Origin: JACCVL01 sp038232655
GTDB taxonomy: Bacteria > Actinomycetota > Actinomycetes > Propionibacteriales > Nocardioidaceae
Reading direction: 5' to 3'
Length of the DNA: 10,429 nucleotides
Assembly: GCA_038232655.1 (NCBI GenBank)
Contig: JBBSNM010000091.1
Span: 1 to 10,429, forward strand
The notes under the pieces were generated by a model. It did not search any database. It was given only the letters and a program-made list of their open reading frames with translations, and was not told the DNA's origin. Of the stretch, positions 1 to 6,122 are shown piece by piece; position 1 is the first letter of the stretch, and every line of letters begins with the position of its first letter. A program made the position numbers and the translations under genes.

Positions 1-226
1 GGACCTGGATGGCGCGGTAGTAGATGGTGAAGATGAGCGCGGCGGCCACCAGCCAGAAGGTCACGAACGGCGCCTCGGTCCCCGTCCCGGGGACCGGGAG
101 CGGGAAGAAGATGATCTTGGTCGTCCACGCCTCGATCGGCGCGAAGACTGAGTTGATCGCGTCCTCGATGGACGCGAGCCAGCCGGCCTCGGCTGCCATC
201 GGCACCACTGCTGCGAGTGAAGTCAT
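1..226 (-). CDS. AGCS-family sodium:alanine/glycine symporter, N-terminal fragment
   Basis: The minus strand is open from ATG at 226-224 to the left edge, giving 75 visible residues. The N-terminus begins MTSLAAVVPMAAEAGWL, then a short amphipathic stretch, a hydrophobic segment around KIIFFPLPVPG (residues 38-48), and a first membrane span ending in FTIYYRAIQV. A 'F(F)PLPVPG ... FWLVAAALIFTIYYR' layout at the N-terminus is what I know from actinobacterial amino acid carrier proteins (AGCS, AlsT/DagA type), which import alanine or glycine with Na+ or H+ across the cytoplasmic membrane. A GGTGGGG stretch about 7 nt upstream may be the ribosome site; an in-frame GTG six codons upstream is a less likely start. 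It is divergent from the ferredoxin reductase with 117 nt between starts. Substrate cannot be judged from the fragment; the family call rests on only one span. Confidence 0.7.
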   Translation of the reverse strand, partial: MTSLAAVVPMAAEAGWLASIEDAINSVFAPIEAWTTKIIFFPLPVPGTGTEAPFVTFWLVAAALIFTIYYRAIQV

Positions 227-330
227 GGCTGCACCCCACCGCACATCGAGCGCGAGCGCAACGATTCACGCCGTATTCATCGGATCGTTCCTGCGGTGTT
301 GACGTGGCCCACCCGACGTCGCCGGCCCGT

Positions 331-346
331 TAGGGTCGTTCTGGTG
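331..346 (+). promoter_or_regulatory. -10 box and probable leaderless start of the ferredoxin reductase
   Basis: TAGGGT at 331-336 fits the actinobacterial TANNNT -10 consensus and is followed by exactly 7 nt before GTG at 344, so transcription would begin at or beside the start codon. There is no purine-rich ribosome site in front of this GTG. No good -35 lies 16-18 nt upstream; TTGACG at 299-304 is 26 nt away and too far. Protein homology begins just after this GTG, which supports it over the in-frame GTG at 296. Confidence 0.55.
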
Positions 347-1702
347 GGTCCTGCGCTGCACGTCGCCGTCGTCGGCTCGGGCCCGTCGGGCTTCTACGCC
401 GCCGCCGCGCTGCTGGCTGCCGAGGACACCGTCGTCCACGTGGACATCCTCGAGCGACTGCCGACGCCGTGGGGGCTCGTACGCTCCGGTGTGGCCCCCG
501 ACCACCCCAAGATCAAGTCGGTCGCCGACACCTTCGAGCAGATCGCCGCGCACGAGCGCTTCCGCTGGTACGGCAACGTCGACCTCGGCGCCGACGTGAG
601 CCGTGCGGAGCTGCTGGCGGCGTACGACGCGGTGGTCTATGCGCTGGGGGCGCAGAGCGACCGGCACCTCGACGTGCCGGGCGAGCGGCTGCCCGGCAGC
701 GTTGCGGCCACCGACGTGGTCGGCTGGTACAACGGCCACCCGCACTACCCCGACCTCGAGCTGTCGCTGCACCACGACCGGGCGGTCGTGGTGGGCAACG
801 GCAACGTGGCGCTGGACGTGGCGCGGATGCTGTGCACGCCGGTCTCCGATCTCGACCGCACCGACATCGCCGACCACGCCCTGGCCGTGCTGGCCGGTAG
901 CGCGGTGCGTGAGGTGCTGGTGCTGGGTCGGCGCGGCCCGGCGCAGGCCACCTGGACGACGCTCGAGCTGCGCGAGCTCGGCGACCTCGCCGACGTCGAC
1001 GTGGTGGTCGAGCCCAGCGGCGTCCTCGACATCGGCGACGAAGGCCTCGCCCCGGTGGTACGCCGCAACCTGGCCAGCCTGCGCGCGCTCGCCGAGCGTC
1101 CGCTGCGGGTCGGCACCCGGCGGCTGGTCTTCCGCTTCCTGCGCTCACCGGTGGCGCTGCACGGTGATGGTCGGGTCGAGCGGGTCGAGCTGGCCTGCAA
1201 CGACCTGGTCGACGAGGGCGGGCGGCTGCTCGCCCGCGACAGCGGTGCGCGCGAGGTGGTCGACGCCGGGCTGGTCGTGCGCGCAGTCGGCTACGTCGGC
1301 GTGCCGGTCGAGGGGCTGCCGTTCGACGCGGTCGCCGGGCACATCCCGCACGATGAGGGGCGGGTCACGGGGCACGACCGCGAGTACGTCGTCGGCTGGA
1401 TCAAGCGCGGCCCGACCGGTGTCATCGGCACCAACAAGAAAGACGCGCGCGAGACGGTGCACCGGCTGCTGGCCGATCTCGGACCGCTCGTCGAGGGGCG
1501 CGCCCACGGCGACCCGGCCGACCGTGCCTGGCAGTTGGAGGCCTGGTTGCGGACCAAGCAGCCCGAGCTGGTCAGTGAGCTGGGCTGGCATGCCATCGAT
1601 GAGGTCGAGCGCCGGGCCGGTGCCGAGCAGGGACGGCCCCGGGTCAAGCTGGTGCGCACCGCCGACCTGCTCGCCGCCGCCCGCGACCGAGACACCCCCT
1701 GA
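344..1702 (+). CDS. fprA: FprA-type ferredoxin/flavodoxin-NADP+ reductase
   Basis: A 452-residue flavoprotein of the adrenodoxin-reductase-like group, which passes electrons between NADPH and ferredoxin in the cytoplasm, for example to supply cytochromes P450. Visible motifs in order: FAD dinucleotide fold GSGPSG (11-16); LPTPWGLVRSGVAPDHPKIK (39-58), a signature of the family; NADP-binding GNGNVALDVAR (151-161); GRRGP (195-199) with the arginine pair expected to contact the NADPH 2'-phosphate; and C-terminal GWIKRGPTGVIGTNK (351-365), which closes over the FAD. The length is close to M. tuberculosis FprA (about 456), and it aligns by eye along its whole length. It lacks the N-terminal ferredoxin domain of FprB, although the neighbourhood resembles that of fprB. 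GTG at 344 is chosen because the -10 box lies 7 nt before it and the extra 16 residues from GTG 296 are basic and unlike the family. The physiological ferredoxin partner is not in the window. Confidence 0.92.
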   Translation: MGPALHVAVVGSGPSGFYAAAALLAAEDTVVHVDILERLPTPWGLVRSGVAPDHPKIKSVADTFEQIAAHERFRWYGNVDLGADVSRAELLAAYDAVVYALGAQSDRHLDVPGERLPGSVAATDVVGWYNGHPHYPDLELSLHHDRAVVVGNGNVALDVARMLCTPVSDLDRTDIADHALAVLAGSAVREVLVLGRRGPAQATWTTLELRELGDLADVDVVVEPSGVLDIGDEGLAPVVRRNLASLRALAERPLRVGTRRLVFRFLRSPVALHGDGRVERVELACNDLVDEGGRLLARDSGAREVVDAGLVVRAVGYVGVPVEGLPFDAVAGHIPHDEGRVTGHDREYVVGWIKRGPTGVIGTNKKDARETVHRLLADLGPLVEGRAHGDPADRAWQLEAWLRTKQPELVSELGWHAIDEVERRAGAEQGRPRVKLVRTADLLAAARDRDTP

Positions 1703-1708
1703 CTCCAC

Positions 1709-1736
1709 GTGACAACTACGGGGTGCCGCCTAGGGT
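1709..1736 (+). promoter_or_regulatory. larE promoter, probably leaderless
   Basis: GTGACA (1709-1714, TTGACA-like) and TAGGGT (1731-1736, TANNNT-like) are separated by 16 nt. Only six bases (GAGCTC) separate the -10 box from ATG at 1743, which predicts a transcript starting at the first base of the start codon. The promoter lies in the 40-nt gap after the reductase stop, so larE can be transcribed independently of it. Confidence 0.6.
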
Positions 1737-1742
1737 GAGCTC

Positions 1743-2654
1743 ATGACCAGCCGCGCGGCAGCCACGCGAGCAGAGCCCGACGAGGTCGACAACGCCGACG
1801 AGCAGCTGCTGGTGCAGCGGCTGGCCGACCTCGACACCCGGCTGCGGTCGTACGGGTCGGTGCTGGTCGCCTTCAGCGGTGGCGCCGACTCGGCGATGCT
1901 GCTGGCCGCCGCGCTGGGCTCGCTCGGCGCCGAGCACGTCGTCGCGGCGACGGCCTGGTCCCCGTCCCTACCCGCCGCCGAGCGTGCAGCCGCCGCCGAC
2001 TTCTGCGCCAGCCTCGGCGTGCGGCAGGTCACCCCGGCCACCCATGAGCTGGAGCGGGCGGGCTACCGCGCCAACGCGGGCGACCGGTGCGGGTTCTGCA
2101 AGTCCGAGCTGCTGGACACCCTCGGCCCCGTGGCCGGCGAGCTCGGGCTGCACGTGGTGGCCACCGGCACCAACGCCGACGACGCGGTGGCCGGCTTCCG
2201 CCCCGGCATCGCGGCCGCCGCCGCGCGGGGTGCGGTAACCCCGCTGCGGGACGCCGGGCTGACCAAGGCCCAGGTGCGCGCGGCTTCTCGCCGGTGGGGC
2301 CTCACGACCTGGGACAAGCCGGCCGCAGCCTGCCTGAGCTCGCGCATCGCGTACGGCGTGCAGGTCAGCCGTGAGCGGCTCGAGCGGGTCGAACGCGCAG
2401 AGACCGGGCTGCGCGGGGCGCTGGTCGCGGCCGGTATCGCCGTGCGTGACCTGCGCATCCGCGATCTCGGCGACCACGCTCGCGTGGAGGTGGACGCGGC
2501 TGCGGTGGGCGCGGTGAGCCGCAGTGCGCAGGCGCGGGCGGCGGTGCGGGCGGCAGGGTGTGAGACCGTCGACGTCGACGAGCGGGGATTCCGCTCCGGT
2601 GCGATGAACGAGTTGCTGCCCGACCCCGACCGCTGGCGCTGGCCGCCGGGATGA
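1743..2654 (+). CDS. larE: LarE-type ATP-dependent sacrificial sulfur transferase
   Basis: A 303-residue cytoplasmic PP-loop ATPase. LarE adenylates the carboxylates of a pyridinium biscarboxylate mononucleotide and converts them to thiocarboxylates while building the nickel-pincer (NPN) cofactor of lactate racemase; in the well-studied enzyme the sulfur comes from the protein's own cysteine. Visible here: PP-loop SGGADS (45-50); CGFCK (116-120); TGTNADD (141-147); and DKPAAACLSSRIAYG (191-205), where Cys197 sits in the position expected for the sacrificial cysteine. Five cysteines occur in all (88, 116, 119, 197, 273). Residues 206-280 form the usual C-terminal domain. Length is slightly above the roughly 270-290 typical of the family because of about 20 extra N-terminal residues. 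No larA, larB or larC lies in the window, so the product it serves here is open. Family assignment is firm; the exact role is inferred. Confidence 0.9.
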   Translation: MTSRAAATRAEPDEVDNADEQLLVQRLADLDTRLRSYGSVLVAFSGGADSAMLLAAALGSLGAEHVVAATAWSPSLPAAERAAAADFCASLGVRQVTPATHELERAGYRANAGDRCGFCKSELLDTLGPVAGELGLHVVATGTNADDAVAGFRPGIAAAAARGAVTPLRDAGLTKAQVRAASRRWGLTTWDKPAAACLSSRIAYGVQVSRERLERVERAETGLRGALVAAGIAVRDLRIRDLGDHARVEVDAAAVGAVSRSAQARAAVRAAGCETVDVDERGFRSGAMNELLPDPDRWRWPPG

Positions 2655-2660
2655 ACCCGA

Positions 2661-2689
2661 TTGGCCCCCAGCGGCTGCGGTCGTACGCT
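2661..2689 (+). promoter_or_regulatory. possible cold-shock gene promoter
   Basis: TTGGCC (2661-2666) and TACGCT (2684-2689, TANNNT-like) are separated by 17 nt. A start about 7 nt downstream would give a 5' untranslated leader of roughly 40 nt before the GTG at 2736. A second TTGACG at 2690-2695 has no matching -10 box at standard distance. The assignment is weak because the -35 match is partial. Confidence 0.35.
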
Positions 2690-2735
2690 TTGACGGCCCA
2701 GCACACACGACCACTAGCGCGCGCGAGGTAAGACG

Positions 2736-3119
2736 GTGCCTTCAGGCAAGGTCAAGTGGTACGACGCCGAGAAGGGGTTCGGCTTCCTTACCACCGAGGA
2801 GGGCGGCGACGTCTTCGTACGCTCCGACGCGATGCCCGCCGGGACCTCGACGCTGCGGGCGGGCACCAGGGTGGAGTTCGGCGTCGTGCAGGGACGCCGA
2901 GGCGACCAGGCGCTGCAGGTGCGGGTGCTGGACGCGCCCGCATCTGTCGCCAAGGCCCGGCGTAAGCCCGCCGAGGAGATGACGGTCATCGTCGAGGACC
3001 TCATCGGCCTGCTGGACCGGCTCGGCAACGGCTACCGCCACGGCCGCCACCCCGAGGGCCGCGCCGCCAAGCAGACCGCCGCGCTGCTGCGTGCGCTCGC
3101 CGACGAGCTGGACGCCTAG
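2736..3119 (+). CDS. cspB: cold-shock domain protein, long CspB type with C-terminal extension
   Basis: A 127-residue nucleic-acid-binding protein. Residues 1-66 form a cold-shock (OB-fold) domain with GKVKWYD (4-10), RNP1-like KGFGFL (13-18) and RNP2-like DVFVRS (25-30). Such proteins bind single-stranded RNA and DNA and act as RNA chaperones. The histidine usual in RNP2 (VFVH) is arginine here (VFVR), and residues 67-127 form a charged, helix-rich tail with ARRKP, VEDLIGLLDRL and AKQTAALLRALADELDA. Both features resemble what I remember of M. tuberculosis Rv0871 (CspB), unlike the roughly 67-residue classical CspA. The GTG start has GAGGT at 2725-2729, six nt upstream, and homology begins at residue 2. 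It stands alone downstream of larE and ends convergent with the MFS gene. Cold induction cannot be judged from sequence. Confidence 0.9.
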   Translation: MPSGKVKWYDAEKGFGFLTTEEGGDVFVRSDAMPAGTSTLRAGTRVEFGVVQGRRGDQALQVRVLDAPASVAKARRKPAEEMTVIVEDLIGLLDRLGNGYRHGRHPEGRAAKQTAALLRALADELDA

Positions 3120-3227
3120 CACGGCGCGCTGGGGCCCGGGTCAGGTGCGGGGTGGGTGGGCTCGGTCGGTTCGGCCGGCACCGGTTTCTGGGCTGGCTGG
3201 GTGCCGACCGCACCGAGTAGCGGCCTT

Positions 3228-3302
3228 GCCGGCCCCGGCCGGCCCCCGCTGGCCCCAGCGGCGCTCCCGCTGGCCCGGCGCCCGACGGCTCCCCGCCAGC
3301 GG
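3228..3302. terminator. GC-rich stem-loop block between convergent genes
   Basis: The 183-nt gap between the cold-shock stop and the end of the MFS gene shows no coding signal. It holds GCCGGCC-CC-GGCCGGC (3228-3243), CCGCTGG-CC-CCAGCGG (3246-3261), and an 11-bp direct repeat CCCGCTGGCCC at 3245-3255 and 3266-3276. The second copy can pair with CCAGCGG at 3296-3302 across a 22-nt loop. No T-run follows on either strand, so this is not a classical Rho-independent terminator; hairpins without a T-tract are common at gene ends in high-GC actinobacteria. The role in terminating both convergent transcripts is inferred from position. Confidence 0.45.
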
Positions 3303-4676
3303 TCAGGTGAGCGCGGGACGCCTGCGCACGCGCAGCAGGCTGCGGACCACGAAGACGGTCCAGACGAGCAGCAGCGCGGCAGCGATCCCGAGGCTCACCC
3401 TGGTGGGGGACAGGGGCAGCCCGATGCCCAGGAACCCGCCGGTCACCCAGGCCAGCTGGAGCAGCGTCTCGGAGCGACCGAACACGCTGGTGCGCACCAC
3501 CTCCGGCACGTCGCGCTGGATAAGGGCGTCAAGTGACAGCTTGCCCAGCGCCTGACAGATGCCGGCGGTGAGGCCGAGCGCGACGGCGGTTGGCAGCGAG
3601 TAGGTGACGGCCGCCACGACCATCGCGACCACGTCGGCGACCAGCACGACCACCACCGTCAGCTCGGGTTGGCGGGTGCGCAGCACCGCCGCCAACCCGG
3701 TGCCGATGGTGTTGCCGAGCCCGGCGGCGCCGACGACGAGGCCCAGCAGCAAGGTGGTGCGCCCCTCCCAGCCGTCGAAGGGCCGGTCGCGCAGCACGAA
3801 GGCCAGGTACATCACGAGGAAACCGGAGAGGAACCGCAGGCCGGCGTTGCAGCGCAGCGCCGCGACCACCAGCCCGGTGATGCCCGCACCACGGGCGGCC
3901 CGCCCGCCGCGCAGGTCGGCGATGTCGACCTGCTCCTCACCGGTCGAGGAGTCCACGTGCGGGGGGAGCAGGATCGCGAGCACGGTCGCGACGGCGAACA
4001 GTACGAAGGCGTAGCGCAGCACCCACGCGGAGCCCAGCAGCGACAGACCGACGGCGATCGGCGCCGACACCGCCGCCGCCGCGGTGCCGGTCAGCCCGAG
4101 CCGGGAGTTGGCCTTGACCAGCGTGAAGTCGACCGGCAGCACCCGCGGCACCGCCGAGGCCTTGGTCACGCCGTACGCCTTGGACGCGACCAGCACGCCG
4201 AGCGCGCCGAGGAACACGCCCGTCGAGCCGGTCGAGACCGCGCCGGCGAGCAGCAGGCAGCAGACCGCCCGGATCGCCACGGTGCCGCCGATGGCCCAGC
4301 GACGACCGCGGCGGTAGCGATCCAGGAACGGGCCGATCAGCGGTGCCACCAGCGCGAACGGCAGCATCGTGAGAGCCAGGAACTGCGCCACCTGGCCGCG
4401 GGCCTCGCCGGTCGGCACCTGGAAGAACAACGTGCCGGCGAGCGCGACGGCAACGGCGGCGTCACCGGCGGTCGAGAACGCGTGCATCTCGAGCAGCCGG
4501 GACAGACCGCTCTCACCGGCGCCGTGCGCGTGCGTGAGCCGGCGGGCACCGTGGAACGTGCGCCCCGCCAGCCGTCCGCCGCCCTGCGCGGCGCGGCCGG
4601 TTACCCGACCGGCCGCACGTCCGGCGCGACCGGTCGCCCGGCCGGCCCGCGGGAGGCGTCCTTCGGTCTGTGGCAC
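3303..4676 (-). CDS. MFS transporter, actinobacterial type (Rv0876c-like position)
   Basis: A 457-residue integral membrane protein of the major facilitator superfamily. Residues 1-55 are a basic Gly/Arg/Ala-rich cytoplasmic leader with repeated GR-x-x-GR steps, followed by THAHGAGESGLSRLLEMHA and then about 12 hydrophobic spans. LIGPFLDRYRRGRRW after the second span is the motif-A-like loop, and RSETLLQLAWVTGGFLG lies in the C-terminal half. GTG at 4676-4674 is chosen because AGGA (minus strand, 4687-4684) sits 7 nt before it; starting at the internal ATG of 'EMHAF' would remove the conserved-looking HAHGAGESGL stretch. The gene is divergent from the DUF3027 gene (129 nt) and convergent with cspB, as are Rv0876c and Rv0877 in M. 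tuberculosis from memory. The substrate is unknown. The N-terminal boundary is the least certain part. Confidence 0.8.
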   Translation of the reverse strand: MPQTEGRLPRAGRATGRAGRAAGRVTGRAAQGGGRLAGRTFHGARRLTHAHGAGESGLSRLLEMHAFSTAGDAAVAVALAGTLFFQVPTGEARGQVAQFLALTMLPFALVAPLIGPFLDRYRRGRRWAIGGTVAIRAVCCLLLAGAVSTGSTGVFLGALGVLVASKAYGVTKASAVPRVLPVDFTLVKANSRLGLTGTAAAAVSAPIAVGLSLLGSAWVLRYAFVLFAVATVLAILLPPHVDSSTGEEQVDIADLRGGRAARGAGITGLVVAALRCNAGLRFLSGFLVMYLAFVLRDRPFDGWEGRTTLLLGLVVGAAGLGNTIGTGLAAVLRTRQPELTVVVVLVADVVAMVVAAVTYSLPTAVALGLTAGICQALGKLSLDALIQRDVPEVVRTSVFGRSETLLQLAWVTGGFLGIGLPLSPTRVSLGIAAALLLVWTVFVVRSLLRVRRRPALT

Positions 4677-4805
4677 CTGCCAATCCTGCCGCAACCGGGG
4701 ACCGACGTGTGCTGGCGCGGCCGGGCAACCGCGATCGTCGCGGCCATCTCGGCACGGCACCGGTCGGTTGCAGTCAAGCCGCGTCGATGTGTGAGGATCG
4801 GTGTC
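4677..4805. promoter_or_regulatory. divergent intergenic region between MFS and DUF3027 genes
   Basis: This 129-nt gap must hold both promoters. On the plus strand GAGGA at 4793-4797 is 8 nt before ATG 4806 and can act as a ribosome site; the overlapping GAGGAT (4793-4798), 7 nt before the ATG, is also a one-mismatch TANNNT box. On the minus strand TTGACT (4777-4772) is a good -35-like hexamer, but no TANNNT lies 16-18 nt beyond it. No palindrome stands out. Confidence 0.35.
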
Positions 4806-5594
4806 ATGCCAGCAGCAGGACGCACCGCGCGCGCGCGCCCGGACGCCGCCTTGGTGGCCGCCGTCGACGTCGCCCGGGCCGCTGCGGTGTCGGTCGGTGG
4901 CGCGGACGAGGTCGGCGCACACGAGGGGCACCGGGTCGAGGGCGAGCGGGTGGTCAGCCACCTGTTCGCCAGCACCCGGCCGGGCTACCGAGGTTGGCAG
5001 TGGTCGGTCACGCTGGCCCGGGTGTCCCGGCAGAAGGCGGCAACCGTCGACGAGGTGGTGCTGCTGCCCGGCCCGGAGGCCGTGGTCGCCCCCGAGTGGG
5101 TGCCCTGGTCCGAGCGGGTACGCCCCGCTGACGTCGGCCCCGGTGACCTGATGCCGATCGAGGACGACGACCCGCGGCTCGTGCCGGCTTGGCTGAGCGG
5201 CGACCCGGCCACCGAGCCGCTCGTCGACGACGCGGCCGTCCGCCAGGTGGCCGACGAGGTGGGCCTCGGCCGACCGCGGGTGCTGTCGCTCGAGGGCCGC
5301 GACGCCGCCGCCGAGCGCTGGTACGACAGCGACCACGGCCCGGCCGCCCCGATCGCCGCGACCGCGCCCGGGCGCTGCATCGGTTGCGGGTTTCTGCTCC
5401 GCATCGCCGGACCGCTGGGCCTGCTGTTCGGCGTCTGCGCCAACGCCCAGGTCGCCGACGACGGCTCGGTGGTCTCGCTGGACCACGGCTGTGGGGGGCA
5501 CTCCGACGTGCGGCTGCCGAGCAACCGCCAGCCCGAGACGTTGCCGGAGCACGTAGTCGACACCGTGTCGTACGAGCCGCTCGTCTGGGACTGA
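4806..5594 (+). CDS. DUF3027 family protein of unknown function
   Basis: A 262-residue soluble protein with no signal peptide or membrane span, recognised as the actinobacterial DUF3027 family. Characteristic stretches: HRVEGERVVSHLFAS (42-56), PGYRGWQWSVTLARV (59-73), VDEVVLLPGPEAVVAPEWVP (81-100) with WSERVRP next, and a C-terminal cluster CIGCGF (191-196), FGVCAN (208-213) and DHGCGGHSD (226-234). Cys191, Cys194, Cys211, Cys229 and His227/His232 would suit a metal-binding site, which is my inference. No biochemical function is known to me. The gene is read divergently from an MFS gene and ends only 13 nt from the stop of the convergent DUF2530 gene, an arrangement also recalled for Rv0877 and Rv0879c. 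ATG 4806 has GAGGA 8 nt upstream, and family similarity starts in the first 20 residues. Confidence 0.85.
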   Translation: MPAAGRTARARPDAALVAAVDVARAAAVSVGGADEVGAHEGHRVEGERVVSHLFASTRPGYRGWQWSVTLARVSRQKAATVDEVVLLPGPEAVVAPEWVPWSERVRPADVGPGDLMPIEDDDPRLVPAWLSGDPATEPLVDDAAVRQVADEVGLGRPRVLSLEGRDAAAERWYDSDHGPAAPIAATAPGRCIGCGFLLRIAGPLGLLFGVCANAQVADDGSVVSLDHGCGGHSDVRLPSNRQPETLPEHVVDTVSYEPLVWD

Positions 5595-5607
5595 CCGGCG
5601 ACCGGGC

Positions 5608-6024
5608 TCAGGCGCGAGTCGGGTCGAGCCTGCGTAGGTAGGTGCGGCGGCGGCGGCAGTACCACCAGCCGATGACGCCGAGCACCGCGCCGGTCAGGGC
5701 CGTCCACAGCCACCACGTGCGGCCGTTGTCCTCCAGCGCCGACAGGAACGGCAGCATGGCGACGAAGGCGGCCAGCCACAGCAGGGCGCCGACCCCCATC
5801 GTGCGCACCCCGTCGATGTCCAGCGGGGCGACCTCGGCGACCAGAAACGTCCGGTTGCCGAACTCGCGCTCGGTGACGTCGGGCTGGCCGAACTCGTGCG
5901 GGGTCGCCGGCTTCAGCAGCTCGCCGCTCTCGCGGAGCTGGTCGACGCGGTCCTGCACCCGGTCGCGCGCCTTCTCGCGCCGGGTGGCCCCGGTCGGCGG
6001 GGGCGCATCGGCGGGCCTGTCCAC
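5608..6024 (-). CDS. DUF2530 family small membrane protein
   Basis: A 138-residue protein with a cytoplasmic, charged N-terminal part (residues 1-60, including REKARDRVQDRVDQLRESGE, probably helical), the family core VAPLDIDGVRTMGVG (65-79), two membrane spans (about 76-93 and 104-121) joined by a short loop with EDNGRTWWLW (98-107), and a basic tail YCRRRRTYLRR (122-132). This matches the actinobacterial DUF2530 family, whose function is unknown to me. The positive C-terminus suggests both ends face the cytoplasm. Family members I recall are shorter, so the first 60 residues are partly an extension. GTG at 6024-6022 is preferred over further-upstream GTG codons because a TATGCT box lies 6 nt before it. 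Alternative: a start at GTG 6042-6040, which would add six residues. Confidence 0.82.
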   Translation of the reverse strand: MDRPADAPPPTGATRREKARDRVQDRVDQLRESGELLKPATPHEFGQPDVTEREFGNRTFLVAEVAPLDIDGVRTMGVGALLWLAAFVAMLPFLSALEDNGRTWWLWTALTGAVLGVIGWWYCRRRRTYLRRLDPTRA

Positions 6025-6036
6025 CCGGCCAGCATA
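6025..6036 (-). promoter_or_regulatory. -10 box and probable leaderless start of the DUF2530 gene
   Basis: On the minus strand TATGCT (6036-6031) is followed by six bases (GGCCGG) and then the GTG start codon at 6024. No ribosome site precedes that GTG. This is the same TANNNT-N6-start layout seen at larE and marR in this window. No clear -35 hexamer is visible. Confidence 0.5.
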
Positions 6037-6060
6037 GGTCACCGGCGCTCTGGCATGCTG
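6030..6060. repeat. inverted repeat in the DUF2530/permease divergent region
   Basis: CAGCAT (6030-6035) and ATGCTG (6055-6060) form a 6-bp inverted repeat with a 19-nt gap. The left arm overlaps the -10 box of the DUF2530 gene. It could be a regulator site or mirrored -10-like sequences of the two divergent genes; six matching bases can also arise by chance. Confidence 0.25.
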
Positions 6061-6122
6061 CGCACCGCGGCAAGGGCGCCGCCTCGACGCCACCCCCTTT
6101 CCGTACCAGCCTGGAGGCCGTC

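Noticed and set aside
24..302. A 92-residue plus-strand open frame at the left edge
   Set aside because: It lies opposite the AGCS symporter fragment, whose minus-strand translation reads as membrane protein; the plus frame shows only Ala/Ser/Thr-rich filler.
299..304. TTGACG as the -35 of the ferredoxin reductase promoter
   Set aside because: It is 26 nt from the TAGGGT box, well beyond the usual 16-18.
603..1712. A 369-residue plus-strand open frame inside the ferredoxin reductase
   Set aside because: It overlaps the reductase in another frame and is rich in Trp, Arg, Ser and Thr runs, a typical high-GC shadow.
4677..5552. Upstream open extension of the minus-strand MFS frame to 5552
   Set aside because: It is antisense to the DUF3027 coding region, and a GTG with an AGGA ribosome site at 4676 marks a sensible start.
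3669..5594. A 641-residue open frame on the plus strand that extends far upstream of the DUF3027 start
   Set aside because: Its first 379 codons run antisense through the MFS gene with low-complexity, highly charged residues; only the part from 4806 on resembles a protein family.
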